Below, piece by piece: positions 32,777 to 42,158 of a DNA stretch of 64,000 nt. The first letter of the stretch is position 1. The number at the start of each line of letters is the position of its first letter. Source of the stretch: Geminicoccus sp. (lineage in GTDB: Bacteria > Pseudomonadota > Alphaproteobacteria > UBA7985); NCBI GenBank assembly GCA_002708995.1, contig PAPT01000005.1, positions 1 to 64,000 of the forward strand. The letters run 5' to 3'. The notes under the pieces are model-generated. The model did not search any database, had not been told where the DNA came from, and saw only the letters and a program-made list of their open reading frames with translations. Both the position numbers and the translations under genes were made by a program.

Positions 32777-35185
32777 ATGGCACGGCCCCGCGCACTTTCA
32801 GGCTTGGCTGCCACCCTTGGCTTCTCGGTTCTGGCCGCTGCAACAGCAGCAGCGCAGCCGACCGCGCTGATCATCGGCAATTCCAACTACTCGAATTTTT
32901 CGAACCTGCCGGATGCAGCCGCTGACGCGACCATGCTCGCGGAGACGCTGGGCGGCAATGGCTACGACGTTTCCCTGCTGACCAACGCCGGCGCGCAGGA
33001 GACCCGCGCTGCCCTGTCCGCGTTCTTTGCCGGGGAAGCCGCGCCCGAACACCGGCTGTTCATTTATTCCGGGCACGTGGTGAGCGTCGATGGCGTCACC
33101 CACCTTGTCCCCGCAGATGCCGCTGTCACGACCGGTCTTGACCTCGAGTTCAACTTCATCGCCATGGACGATGTCAGGGCCCAGATGGAGCGTGATGAGA
33201 TCCCCGACGTGGTGATCATGGACACCAACTACCGCCACCTCGCTGATAACCAGCTCAAGCCGCTGCTGCCGGGTGCACATATCTCCGACCGTGCCGCCGC
33301 GCCCGCCGACAGAGAGAGCACGCTGACGCTGATGGCGGTTCAGCCCGGCGCACGTAACCTGGGCCAGAAGAACGACGCCAACGTCTTCGCGACGATCCTC
33401 AACAACCGCCTCTCGGGCATGGACCGCGAAGCCGTGTCCTTCCTCAACAACGTCGGTGCCTGGGTCGAGAACCAGTCCAGTGGTCGTCAGACCCCCTATC
33501 TCTCCGGGGGCTTTACCGCCGACATCCGGCTGAACCCCGAAGTTAAAGAGCCTGTTGCCGAAGGCCCGACGGCGCGCGAACAGCGGCTGTGGGACGCGAT
33601 TCAAGGTTCGGACAACGTCGAGGATTTCGAGGACTACCTCGCCTTCTTCCCTGAGGGTTACTACGCGGACGCTGCGCAGGCTGCGATCGATGAGCTGAAC
33701 GCGCCCGACGAGCCACAGTTTCAGCTCAACCCGATCAACGAGTCCTGGTACGTGACCCGCAAGGCCAACGTCCGCAGCGGTCCGTCGACCAGCTTTGACC
33801 GGATTGCCCGCCTGCCCGCCGCGACCGTGGTCTACAACCTCGGACAGGTTGCTGATCCCGGCTGGTACCAGATCATCATACCGGATAACTCGACCGGCTT
33901 CATTCACCCGGCCCTGCTTGCACCCTGGGCAGGCTCCGAACTGGCAGCCTGGTCCACGGCGCAGAGCGAAGGCACGATCGAAGCTTATCAGGCTTACCTC
34001 GATGCCTTCCCCGAAGGCCCCAACGCCGAGCGCGCGCGGGTGAGCATCGACGTCCTGCTCGAGCAGGCTTACCGGGAGCAGCTCGCCAGCTACCGCATTC
34101 AGTCCATCAACCGTGACGTGGTGATCACGCGCCAGGCCAACCTTCGCCCCCTGCCAACCACCCGTTCGCAGGTCGCCAGCCGGGTCGATGGCGGCACCCG
34201 CCTGACCGCGACCGGTATCGTCCGCGGCCACCCGTGGATCCGGCTGGACCTGAACGGTGAGACCGTATTCGTGCACAACAGCCTGTACGTGGTCTATGAG
34301 GGCTCCGTCTTCGCCGCCTGGGATCAGGCGGTCGAGGCCGACACCCTGCTCGGTTACGTCCGTTTCCGCGCGCAGCACCCCAACTCCCCGTTCGAGCAGG
34401 AAGCCGTGGCGGCGATCCAGTCGCTGCAGTCTGCAGAGAGCACGGGTTTCAAGGCTCTGGGTGGAATTCACGTGGTCAAGCGGGCGAGCAGCGTCTACCG
34501 TAAGACTTCGCGTCAGTCAGCTGTGCTGACCGAAGCGTCGGCCGGTGACACCTTCCGCGCCACGCGCCAGAGCAGCAACGGTCGATGGATCGAACTGCGG
34601 CTGGGGAACGGTACGCTGGGATACATCCGCGCAGGTCGGGTCGAGCTCTACGCCGGTTCGGTGTTCGAAGCCTGGGATCAGGCCCGCGACGCCAACACCA
34701 TGGCCGCCTACCGTGACTTCCGCGATGAATTCCCCGGCAGCCGTTTTGACGAGGATGCGGTCAGCGCCATCGAAGAGCTGCTCGCGCAGGGTCCGCAGAT
34801 GCGTGACATCCGGGAGAAAATCTACCTGACCAACCGGGCCTTTGTCCTGACGCAGCCTGATGTCAGCGCGCCGCGCCTTGGTGTGATCAACGCTGACGTT
34901 CTGGTCACGGCGACGGGTCAGGGCGGCGATCCGGAATTCTTCCGCATCAACACCACCAACGGTGTCGGCTACGTGCTGGCGTCCTCTGCCGCGCTTTACG
35001 CCGGTTCCGAGCGTGAAGCCTGGGATCAGGCCCAGACTGCGAACTCGGTCGAGGCTGTTAACGCCTACCTCGCCGCCTACCCGAACGGGCGCTGGCTGCA
35101 GCCTGGGCTGCAACTGCGCCAGCAGCTGACCGGCTACGAGATCAACCTCGGTGGTCTCAACATCCGCCTGTTCCCGGGCAGCTGA
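32777..35185 (+). CDS. Secreted pseudo-caspase with alternating SH3-like and helical repeats
   Basis: An 802-residue exported protein with signal peptide MARPRALSGLAATLGFSVLAAATAAA. Residues about 25-260 form a caspase/peptidase C14-like domain: ALIIGNSNYSNFSNLPDAAADATMLAETL, then RLFIYSGHVVSVDGVTHLVPADA with the histidine. Where the family has DACR, this protein reads VVIMDTNYRH, and the mature protein contains no cysteine at all, so it cannot be a cysteine protease. After that, five helical units (AWDQARDANTMAAYRDFRDEFPGSRFDEDAVSAIEEL and relatives) alternate with four bacterial SH3-like units (WYVTRKANVRSGPSTSFDRI and relatives). GAGGAG precedes the ATG; the track start at 32636 is upstream of the signal peptide. 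The role is unknown; envelope scaffold or peptidoglycan-binding is possible. Confidence 0.8.
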   Translation: MARPRALSGLAATLGFSVLAAATAAAQPTALIIGNSNYSNFSNLPDAAADATMLAETLGGNGYDVSLLTNAGAQETRAALSAFFAGEAAPEHRLFIYSGHVVSVDGVTHLVPADAAVTTGLDLEFNFIAMDDVRAQMERDEIPDVVIMDTNYRHLADNQLKPLLPGAHISDRAAAPADRESTLTLMAVQPGARNLGQKNDANVFATILNNRLSGMDREAVSFLNNVGAWVENQSSGRQTPYLSGGFTADIRLNPEVKEPVAEGPTAREQRLWDAIQGSDNVEDFEDYLAFFPEGYYADAAQAAIDELNAPDEPQFQLNPINESWYVTRKANVRSGPSTSFDRIARLPAATVVYNLGQVADPGWYQIIIPDNSTGFIHPALLAPWAGSELAAWSTAQSEGTIEAYQAYLDAFPEGPNAERARVSIDVLLEQAYREQLASYRIQSINRDVVITRQANLRPLPTTRSQVASRVDGGTRLTATGIVRGHPWIRLDLNGETVFVHNSLYVVYEGSVFAAWDQAVEADTLLGYVRFRAQHPNSPFEQEAVAAIQSLQSAESTGFKALGGIHVVKRASSVYRKTSRQSAVLTEASAGDTFRATRQSSNGRWIELRLGNGTLGYIRAGRVELYAGSVFEAWDQARDANTMAAYRDFRDEFPGSRFDEDAVSAIEELLAQGPQMRDIREKIYLTNRAFVLTQPDVSAPRLGVINADVLVTATGQGGDPEFFRINTTNGVGYVLASSAALYAGSEREAWDQAQTANSVEAVNAYLAAYPNGRWLQPGLQLRQQLTGYEINLGGLNIRLFPGS

Positions 35186-35230
35186 GGTCATAGGGCCGAT
35201 GCCCCGAGTCGGCCGGAACCAATGACCCGA

Positions 35231-35256
35231 GGGGGTGCGCGCAGCACCCCCTTTTT
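35231..35256 (+). terminator. Rho-independent terminator after the pseudo-caspase gene
   Basis: GGGGGTGC at 35231-35238 pairs with GCACCCCC at 35244-35251 over the 5-base loop GCGCA. TTTTTCTTT follows. Confidence 0.88.
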
Positions 35257-35387
35257 CTTTCCCCGTTGCCAATAATGCGCAGCCCGCCCGGAAATCGTCA
35301 GCCGCAGGGCTTAAGGGCTTGGAATCTACCCTGCCCAGCTGCTAGTTTTTCTAAAAATCATGCGGCTTTTACACTAAATCCGAAAAA

Positions 35388-35405
35388 CACACGAATGATC
35401 GTGTG
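35388..35405. promoter_or_regulatory. Perfect palindrome in the lipoprotein leader
   Basis: CACACGA-ATGA-TCGTGTG lies 24 bp before the lipoprotein start, just after an AT-rich stretch that could hold the promoter (TTTTACACTAAAT). It may be a repressor operator or an mRNA hairpin that masks the start region. Confidence 0.45.
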
Positions 35406-35428
35406 ATCGACGAGGAACGAAGCTGACC

Positions 35429-35803
35429 ATGAAACGCAATCTGACCCCCTTCCGTGGGGCTCGTCTGGGGCTGCTTGCCCTCTGCTTGCCCCTGCTCTCC
35501 GCCTGCTACTCCACGGTTGGCTATGATGGCCGGACCATGCTGCGTCCGCTGTCTAGCCCCGGGCCGTACCACAGCACGGCCACCCTGAGCGCACCGATCT
35601 ACGGGCCAGCCCACCCGGGTCTGATCCCGATCGGCGGCTACCGCGCGGTGCAGGGCTTCACCTACTACACCCCCATGGGGATGTCGCACTACACCATCCC
35701 GGCGACGCTGGGCTTTACCAGCTTCCCCCTGGTTTCCTGGCGCCTGGTCAGCATCGACGGCGTGTGCATCGTCGAGCTCGAGCCGGTGGACGACTGCGAC
35801 TAG
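35429..35803 (+). CDS. Small outer-envelope lipoprotein of unknown function
   Basis: A 124-residue protein. The signal sequence MKRNLTPFRGARLGLLALCLPLLSAC ends in an LSAC lipobox, so the cysteine should be lipidated and anchor the protein to a membrane. The mature part is rich in tyrosine, proline and glycine (GYDGRTMLRPLSSPGPYHS, GPAHPGLIPIGGYRAVQGFTYYTPMG), with two more cysteines near the acidic end (VCIVELEPVDDCD) that may pair. No domain is recognised. GAGGAACG stands ahead of the ATG. It lies between the pseudo-caspase and the polysaccharide protein, all on the same strand but with a terminator before it. Confidence 0.7.
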   Translation: MKRNLTPFRGARLGLLALCLPLLSACYSTVGYDGRTMLRPLSSPGPYHSTATLSAPIYGPAHPGLIPIGGYRAVQGFTYYTPMGMSHYTIPATLGFTSFPLVSWRLVSIDGVCIVELEPVDDCD

Positions 35804-35917
35804 GTCCGCCCGTCTTTCCCGGTGTGCGGTGTTCCTCCCCCGTGGTTGATCAGGTTGCGCACAGGAAAGTGCGGCAAGGCCCTTCGGCCAAGGCCAAAAG
35901 TCTGTAGTCTGCACGCC

Positions 35918-37093
35918 ATGTATCTGACCCTGAATGCGCCCGATCTGGCGCGGCCGCTGTTTCGCGCCATCGCACCCCACCTCCCGGCCCCGCTGGAGCG
36001 CCGCTGGCGCCTGCCCAGCCAGCGCGGCGGCCCGGGTCTGCCTGAAGCTATCTGCAACGACGTGTTGGCGCTGGAGGGCGAAGAACGACGACAACGGCGC
36101 CTGCATCCCCTGTCCCCGGTGGAGCAGGACGCGATCCGTGCGCTGCGCGGTCGCCAGTGGGACGGGCTTCTGCATCTGTTCGAGCAGCGTGGCATCAGCG
36201 GCGTGATGGTCTGGAACGGTTATCGGGGTCGTCGGGGCCTGCTGGCCCTTGCCGCGCAGCACGCGGGCCTGCGGGTGGTGCAGTTCGAGCGCTGTGCCTA
36301 CCCCGGCTTTGTGCAGGCGGGGCTGGGCGGGACCAACGCCGGCGCCGCGCACCTGCTGGGTGAAGCCTTCGCCAACACGGCGCCGGACCCGGATATCATC
36401 GAAGGATTCGCTGCCACCCAGCGCCAGCGGCCAAAACGCGGCCTGCTTGGCCGGCTGTCCCCGGCTCAGCGCGACACGGGCAGCACGCCGGTGGCCTTGC
36501 CCGATCGGTTCATCTACTGCCCGCTGCAGGTTGCTGCCGATACCCAGCTCACGGTCCATGGGAGCTGGGTCAGCGATATGCCTGCCTTCATCAGCGCGGT
36601 GACCGCAGCAGCCCGGTCCCTGCCCGGCGACGTGGCCGTGGTGTTCCGCCCGCATCCGTCCTGCGCGGTTGGACAGGCCCAAGCCCTGCAGCGCGCCGCA
36701 GCGTCCAGTGACCGGGTGCGGGTGATTGCCGACGGGTCTTCGGCAGCCTTGCTGGCCCGCAGCGCGGCGGTGGTCACGGTCAATTCATCGGTGGGGCTGG
36801 AAGCCTTCGCCTACGACCGCCCGGTGGTGACGCTGGGACAGAGCTTCTACGGCGGACGCGGTCTCACACACGAAGTGCAAGATCAGACCGCGCTGGCGGC
36901 CACCTTCAAGGGCTTGGGCGATCTGTCCTTCGACGCCGACCGGCGCAGGCGGTTTCTGACATGGTTGCGGAACGAAGGCTTTCAGCGCTGGCCCGCCTCC
37001 GCCGCTGATCCAGCTGCACGGGCGCTGGCGCAGCACGTCGCCGCGCTAATGGATGCTGCAGGCGGACTGAGCATCATCGTCGGCAACCCTTAG
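35918..37093 (+). CDS. Capsule polysaccharide biosynthesis protein (KpsS/KpsC-like)
   Basis: A 391-residue protein resembling the capsular polysaccharide biosynthesis/export family that includes the Kdo transferases KpsS and KpsC. Characteristic pieces are [41 protein letters not shown] (NG-R-G... then a switch to E-G-P-like), [35 protein letters not shown] and [28 protein letters not shown]. It would act at the inner membrane in assembling a surface glycan linker. It is isolated, with no capsule gene cluster in the window. The ORF track starts at 35822; the ATG at 35918 fits the domain start. Its TAG stop overlaps the prfB TAA on the other strand. Confidence 0.75.
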   Translation: MYLTLNAPDLARPLFRAIAPHLPAPLERRWRLPSQRGGPGLPEAICNDVLALEGEERRQRRLHPLSPVEQDAIRALRGRQWDGLLHLFEQRGISGVMVWNGYRGRRGLLALAAQHAGLRVVQFERCAYPGFVQAGLGGTNAGAAHLLGEAFANTAPDPDIIEGFAATQRQRPKRGLLGRLSPAQRDTGSTPVALPDRFIYCPLQVAADTQLTVHGSWVSDMPAFISAVTAAARSLPGDVAVVFRPHPSCAVGQAQALQRAAASSDRVRVIADGSSAALLARSAAVVTVNSSVGLEAFAYDRPVVTLGQSFYGGRGLTHEVQDQTALAATFKGLGDLSFDADRRRRFLTWLRNEGFQRWPASAADPAARALAQHVAALMDAAGGLSIIVGNP

Positions 37094-38203
37094 TCCGCTT
37101 CGTCACCACCCAGTTGCGCGGCCAGTGAGGCTTCGAGGAACAGGTCAATTTCTCCATCGAGCACAGCGCCGGTCTGCGAGCTTTCCACCCCGGTACGCAG
37201 GTCTTTGACCATCTGGTAGGGCTGGAGCACGTAGGAGCGGATCTGGTGCCCCCAGGCGATGTCCGACTTCTCGTCGTTGACCGCCTGCGCCGCGTCCTGC
37301 CGCTTGCGCAGTTCCAGTTCGTAAAGCTTGGCCTTGAGCATGTTCATGGCCGTCGCCCGGTTCTTATGCTGGCTGCGGTCGTTCTGACACTGGACGACGA
37401 TGCCCGTGGGCTCGTGGGTGATGCGCACGGCAGAGTCGGTCCGGTTGACGTGCTGCCCGCCCGCACCCGAAGCGCGGTAGGTGTCGACCCGCAGGTCCTT
37501 ATCAAGGATGTCGACTTCGATGCTGTCGTCGACCACCGGGCTGACCCAGACCGACGCGAACGAGGTATGGCGGCGGTTCTGGCTGTCGAAGGGTGAAATC
37601 CGCACAAGGCGGTGCACCCCGGTCTCGGTCTTCAGCCAGCCAAAGGCGTTCTCGCCCTTGATCTGCAGCGTGGTCGACTTGATCCCGGCTTCTTCACCAG
37701 CGGATTCTTCGAGCACGTCGAGGCTGTAGCCGTGGGCGTTGGCCCAGCGCGAGTACAGCCGCAGCAGCATGCCCGCCCAATCCTGCGCCTCGGTGCCCCC
37801 GGCGCCGGCGTTGATCTCGATGAAAGCGTCGTTGGGGTCGGCCTCGCCCGAGAGCAGGGATTCAAGCTGTTTCTTGGCGGCCTGAGCCTGCAGGCTCAGG
37901 ATCTGCGCCTCGGCTTCGGCGACGGTCTCCTGATCGCCCTCTTCCTCGCCCAGCTCGATCAGGTCGCGGCAGTCTTGCAACTCGGTGCTCAGGCTGCGAT
38001 AGCCTTCGATCGCAGCCTCGAGCCGCTGGCGTTCCTGCATGGTCTTGCGGGCGTTATCGGCGTCATTCCAGAGGTTCGGGTCTTCGGACAGCGCCGTTAG
38101 TTCGTCGAACCGGCGTAGGGCGTTGTCCCAGTCAAAGATGCCTCCTCAGCAGCGCGAGGGATTTTTCAATCTCCTCGGCGACCGCTTGAATCTCAGCGCG
38201 CAT
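37090..38203 (-). CDS. prfB: Peptide chain release factor 2, made by programmed +1 frameshift
   Basis: RF2 recognises UAA and UGA stop codons and triggers peptide release. Translation starts at ATG 38203 ([23 protein letters not shown]) and meets an in-frame TGA at 38134-38132. The site reads AGGAGG-CAT-CTT-TGA-C. A Shine-Dalgarno-like AGGAGG lies three bases before CTT TGA, as in the classic RF2 autoregulatory frameshift. Slipping +1 continues [24 protein letters not shown] and joins the 316-residue downstream ORF. The total is 1114 bp, or 370 residues. The protein has SPFDSQNRR for stop recognition and [16 protein letters not shown] with the catalytic GGQ. The ORF track shows only the downstream part (37090-38040). 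Confidence 0.95.
38132..38146 (-). promoter_or_regulatory. RF2 programmed frameshift site (AGGAGG CAT CTT TGA C)
   Basis: The internal AGGAGG pairs with 16S rRNA, and the weak CTT-TGA context promotes +1 slippage when RF2 is scarce. This lets RF2 control its own synthesis. The elements sit at exactly the conserved spacing. Confidence 0.93.
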
Positions 38204-38233
38204 ACGTCTCTACGTCCCTGCGTTCCGGTTATT

Positions 38234-41200
38234 TTACTTGCCGCGAGACCACCAGCCACGGCGGCGGGGGCCCTCCTTCTTCGGCGTGTCCGGCTCTACG
38301 GCCAGTGTCGCCGAGCGCGCAGATCCGCCCTCGGTGTCCGAGGCGTCTGGCGTCGTGTCTGCGGCCGGCTCGTCTTTGGCTTCTGCCTTATCTTCTGCCT
38401 TGTCCTTTGACTTGGCTGCAGATTTAGCTGTCGATTTGCGTGGTGCCCGGGTGCGCTTTTTCGGCTTTTCTTCTTCGGCGGCGTCAGAAGGCTCGGCCTC
38501 AGCCGCTGCCTCATCCGCTTTGCCGGAGTCTGCCTCCGCCTCAGGCTCGGCTGCTGCCTTGGCCTTGCTGCGGGTCCGCTTGCGCGGCTTAGGCTTATCT
38601 TTAGCGTTGCTCTCGGTGTTGGCGGCTGGTGCCTCTTCTGCAGCAACGGCCTCGGCGTCCGCGGTTGGCTCAGCCGCGGTATCCGCCGCTTCGCTCACCG
38701 TATCCGAATTTTCGCCTGCATCGTCTTCGCTGCGCGACTTGCGGCGGTTGCGACCGCCGCGCTTGCCCCGGCGGCGCTTGGGCTTTTCGCCCTCTTCACC
38801 GGCCTCGGCTTCCAGACGATCAGACTCGTCACCGCTGTCATCGCTGCCCGTGTCCGACGAAGCACTGGCCTCGCCTTCGCCGTCTCGCCTGCCGCGCCGA
38901 CGGCCACCGCGCTTACCACGCTGGCGGCGGGAACCGCCCTCGCCGTCGCCGTCTTCACTGTCGGCGCGATCGTCGATATCGTCCGCGCTGCGGCTATCGC
39001 CGTCATCCTCGCCTTCACCACGGGCCCCGCGACCCCGGCCACGACGCCCGCGACGGCTTCCGACCTCTTCGTCATCGCGGCTGCGATCCTTGTCCCGGTC
39101 CTCCGAACGACCCCCACGACGGCCGCGACGGCGGTCTTTCTTCGGCGCCGTCGGATCGGCGGTGTAGCCCTCTTCAAAGGTCTCGACCTTGTCTTCGGTG
39201 TAGACCCGCAGGTGGAAGTGCGGCGAGTGCAGTTGCGCATTCGGCAGCACAGTGATCTTCACTCCGTGCTGGTTTTCCAGTTGGGCCAGCTCTTCGCGGT
39301 GATCGTTGAGCACCTTCAGCGCGGCATCGGTCGGCGCATCGATCTCGATCCGGACGAGATTGTCACGCTCGAGCAGCAGATCGCCGATCCGGCGCATGAT
39401 CGACGAGGCCAGCGACCCCGACGAGCGCACAACACCGATCCCGCCACAGACCGGGCAGCCGACCATGGTGGTATCGAACACGGACGGGCGGATCCGCTGG
39501 CGCGACAGCTCCAGCAGGCCGAAGGGCGAAATCCGCCCCAGCTGAATGCGGGCACGGTCGCCGCGCATGGATTCCTTGAGCCGACGCTCAACCTGCCCCC
39601 GGTGCCGCGTTTCATCCATATCGATGAAGTCGATCACCACCAGACCGGCGAGATCACGCAGGCGCAGCTGCCGCGCGACTTCTTCGGCGGCTTCGAGGTT
39701 GGTCGCCAGCGCCGTCTCTTCGATCGAGCGCTCGCGGGTCGCCTTGCCCGAGTTAACGTCGACCGCGACCAGCGCCTCGGTCTGGTTCAGCACCAGATAG
39801 CCGCCGGACTTGAGCGTCACCACCGGGTTGAACAGCGCATCAAGCTGCTGCTCGGCCTTGTGGTGCTGGAACAGCGACGTGCCTTCATTCTTGAACTGCT
39901 GAACCCGCTTGGCGTGCGACGGGGTCAGGGTCTTCATGAAGCTCTTGGCGTCCTTGTAGCCGTCTTCACCCTCGACCAGCACTTCTTCCATATCGCTGGA
40001 ATACATGTCGCGGATCGCCCGCTTCATAACGTTGGCTTCTTCGTAGATCAGCGAAGGAGCCATGGAGTTGAGCGTGGTCTCGCGGATCCCGTCCCAGGTC
40101 CGACGCAGGTATTCGTAGTCGCGCTTGATTTCGGCCTTGGTTCGCTGGCTCCCGGCCGTGCGGACGATGATCGAAATATCCTGCGGCAGATCCAGATCGT
40201 CGAGGATGGTCTTGAGCCGGCGACGGTCCTTGGGCGAGGAAATCTTGCGGGAGATGCCGCCACCCCGGGTCGTGTTCGGCATGTAAACGCTGTAGCGACC
40301 GGCGAGCGAGAGGTAGGAACTCAGGGCAGCACCCTTGTTGCCGCGCTCTTCCTTGGTGACCTGCACCAGCATTACCTGGCGGCGCTTGATCACCTCTTGA
40401 ATTGAGTAACGTCGGGAGATGATCGAATGCATGATCGAGCGACGCTGGGCGTCTTCATCGAACATGTCCTCGTCGTCCTCTTCGTGATCGACGTCGTCTT
40501 CGTTTTCGTCTTCATCGTCGTCGTCATTACGGTCTGAACGACCGCGAGCGGATTTCCCGCCCTCAGCGCTGTCTTCGTCGCCCGAACCGCCCTTGCGGCC
40601 CCGACGCGAACGCCGACGCCGACGCGAGCGTGGCTTCTTGCCCCCGTCGTCGTCCTCGTCGTCGTCCTCGTCATCTTCACCTTCAGCAATGGCATCGGCT
40701 TCTTCAGCCGCATCCGCCTCATCGCTGTCATTATCGTCTTCGTCTTCGCCGGCACCGGCTTCCTCGATGACAAGGTCGCGCTCGGGCAATTCTTCGATCC
40801 CGCCCTCACCGTCGACGCCACGATCATCGCCGTCATTGCTGTCAGCGCTGGCTTCGGCTTCCAACTGCTCGGAGGCAACGTCGTCTTCACTGCTGCCATC
40901 GTCTTCATCGTCGTCCTGCGACAGATCACGGCCGACATCGCCCAGCGTCACGGCATCGTCGCTCACGACCTTGTCGTCGTCGGTGCCGGTTGCAGCGGTT
41001 GCGGTCTTTGCGGGTTCGTCACCCGCGTCGCTGCCATCACTGTCGGCAACGTCCGTGTCGGCGGCATCGGCTGCTGCATCGTCTGCAGCCTCGGTCAGCG
41101 ACACCGTCGCTTCGTCTGCTACGGCTTCGGCTGGCGCCGCATCGGTGTCAGCAGCAGCATCGGCAACGGTGGCATCGTCACCACCAACCTCAAGATTGTC

Positions 41201-41668
41201 GGCCGTCATGGCCTCGGGCGTGATGAAATCGCCGTTCTGATCAACCGGGAAATCGACGTGGGGCTGATCGCCCTCCGGATCTACAGCCGCTGCAGCCTCG
41301 CTGCTGCGACCGCCCCGTCCACGGCCGCCCCGGCGCGGATTGGCGCGGTGGTTGAGGAAGCGCTGGCGGCGTTCCTCGACCTTTTCCTCGACCTCGCGCA
41401 GCAGCGCCTCGCGGTCAGCGACGGGCAGCTGGTAGTAGTCAGGATGGATTTCGGAAAAGGGAAGAAAGCCGTGACGGTTGCCGCCGTAGTCGACAAAGGC
41501 CGCCTGCAAGGACGGTTCAACCCGCGTCACCCGGGCCAGATAGATGTTGGATTTAATTGGGCGGCGATCGGCGGTTTCGTGATCGATTTCCTCGATCCGA
41601 CCGTCGACCATAACCACGACCCGGGTTTCGTCAGTCCGGGACGCGTCGATAAGCATTTTCTTGCTCAT
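38234..41668 (-). CDS. rne: Ribonuclease E with long acidic insertion
   Basis: A 1144-residue RNase E/G-family endonuclease that starts mRNA decay and processes stable RNA. The N-terminus MSKKMLIDASRTDETRVVVMVDGRIEEID and the S1 start SNIYLARVTRVEPSLQAAFVDYGGNRHGFLPFSEIHPDY are typical. The S1 domain is then split by some 300 residues dominated by Asp, Glu, Ala and Ser, before resuming at RRYSIQEVIKRRQVMLVQVTKEERGNKGA. Catalytic LVVIDFIDMDE and the zinc-link MVGCPVCGGIGVV are present. The C-terminus alternates basic RGKRGGRNRRKSR blocks with acidic runs, suiting RNA and partner binding, and ends GWWSRGK. The ATG at 41668, after AGGAG, is chosen over the track start. Confidence 0.95.
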   Translation of the reverse strand: MSKKMLIDASRTDETRVVVMVDGRIEEIDHETADRRPIKSNIYLARVTRVEPSLQAAFVDYGGNRHGFLPFSEIHPDYYQLPVADREALLREVEEKVEERRQRFLNHRANPRRGGRGRGGRSSEAAAAVDPEGDQPHVDFPVDQNGDFITPEAMTADNLEVGGDDATVADAAADTDAAPAEAVADEATVSLTEAADDAAADAADTDVADSDGSDAGDEPAKTATAATGTDDDKVVSDDAVTLGDVGRDLSQDDDEDDGSSEDDVASEQLEAEASADSNDGDDRGVDGEGGIEELPERDLVIEEAGAGEDEDDNDSDEADAAEEADAIAEGEDDEDDDEDDDGGKKPRSRRRRRSRRGRKGGSGDEDSAEGGKSARGRSDRNDDDDEDENEDDVDHEEDDEDMFDEDAQRRSIMHSIISRRYSIQEVIKRRQVMLVQVTKEERGNKGAALSSYLSLAGRYSVYMPNTTRGGGISRKISSPKDRRRLKTILDDLDLPQDISIIVRTAGSQRTKAEIKRDYEYLRRTWDGIRETTLNSMAPSLIYEEANVMKRAIRDMYSSDMEEVLVEGEDGYKDAKSFMKTLTPSHAKRVQQFKNEGTSLFQHHKAEQQLDALFNPVVTLKSGGYLVLNQTEALVAVDVNSGKATRERSIEETALATNLEAAEEVARQLRLRDLAGLVVIDFIDMDETRHRGQVERRLKESMRGDRARIQLGRISPFGLLELSRQRIRPSVFDTTMVGCPVCGGIGVVRSSGSLASSIMRRIGDLLLERDNLVRIEIDAPTDAALKVLNDHREELAQLENQHGVKITVLPNAQLHSPHFHLRVYTEDKVETFEEGYTADPTAPKKDRRRGRRGGRSEDRDKDRSRDDEEVGSRRGRRGRGRGARGEGEDDGDSRSADDIDDRADSEDGDGEGGSRRQRGKRGGRRRGRRDGEGEASASSDTGSDDSGDESDRLEAEAGEEGEKPKRRRGKRGGRNRRKSRSEDDAGENSDTVSEAADTAAEPTADAEAVAAEEAPAANTESNAKDKPKPRKRTRSKAKAAAEPEAEADSGKADEAAAEAEPSDAAEEEKPKKRTRAPRKSTAKSAAKSKDKAEDKAEAKDEPAADTTPDASDTEGGSARSATLAVEPDTPKKEGPRRRGWWSRGK

Positions 41669-42158
41669 CATATCTCCTAACGCTGCTGCCAGCTTTCGCG
41701 GTGACGCAATCGCGCTCATCCGCCAGCGGCGCAGCTATGTTACGGGTTGCACGGTGGCAACCGGTGTTCATCGGGCGCAATTCGCGATTTATCGAGTTCA
41801 GACACGGGCGAGCACTCTCGCTCCATGTTTGCAAGGCCCCGTCGGTTTTGGCTTCGGGCGCCCAGCTTCTGCCGTCGTGATCACCGCGGTAAGAACTGCG
41901 ATCAAACAGTACGGACCTCCGTACTGCCCCTCTTACTTAAGCCTCGTGACCTTGGGCGTCCACCTCAAATGCCGCACCTCAGCTGCGCCTTGTGTAATTC
42001 TTGGGTTACAGCGCTGAATTTGCACTTGTGAAAAACATTATAAACCATTATTTTCACGTTATATTTTAGTTTTTAATTTCTTGATAGCCGATTCGATTTA
42101 TGCCCGGTTGACGGGCCATCACTCGAAAAAGGCCCAAAGTTTTCAAGGATTCTGGGTC
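41669..42158. promoter_or_regulatory. Divergent rne / amiC regulatory region
   Basis: This 490-bp gap separates the divergent rne and amiC genes. It contains a perfect inverted repeat, CAGTACGGA-CC-TCCGTACTG, at 41907-41926. In the rne transcript this would form a hairpin with GGAGG at its tip. The stretch 42020-42090 is strikingly AT-rich compared with its surroundings and probably holds promoters, for example TTGTGA-N17-TATTTT at 42026-42054 reading toward amiC. Long rne leaders autoregulate RNase E in other bacteria; that role here is inferred. Listed ORFs in the gap are not convincing. Confidence 0.5.

Noticed and set aside
32798-34471. 557-residue minus-strand ORF
   Set aside because: Antisense to the pseudo-caspase gene, which has a signal peptide, ribosome binding site and repeats.
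38238-39167. Ser/Arg/Pro-rich plus-strand ORF
   Set aside because: Shadow of the low-complexity C-terminus of RNase E.
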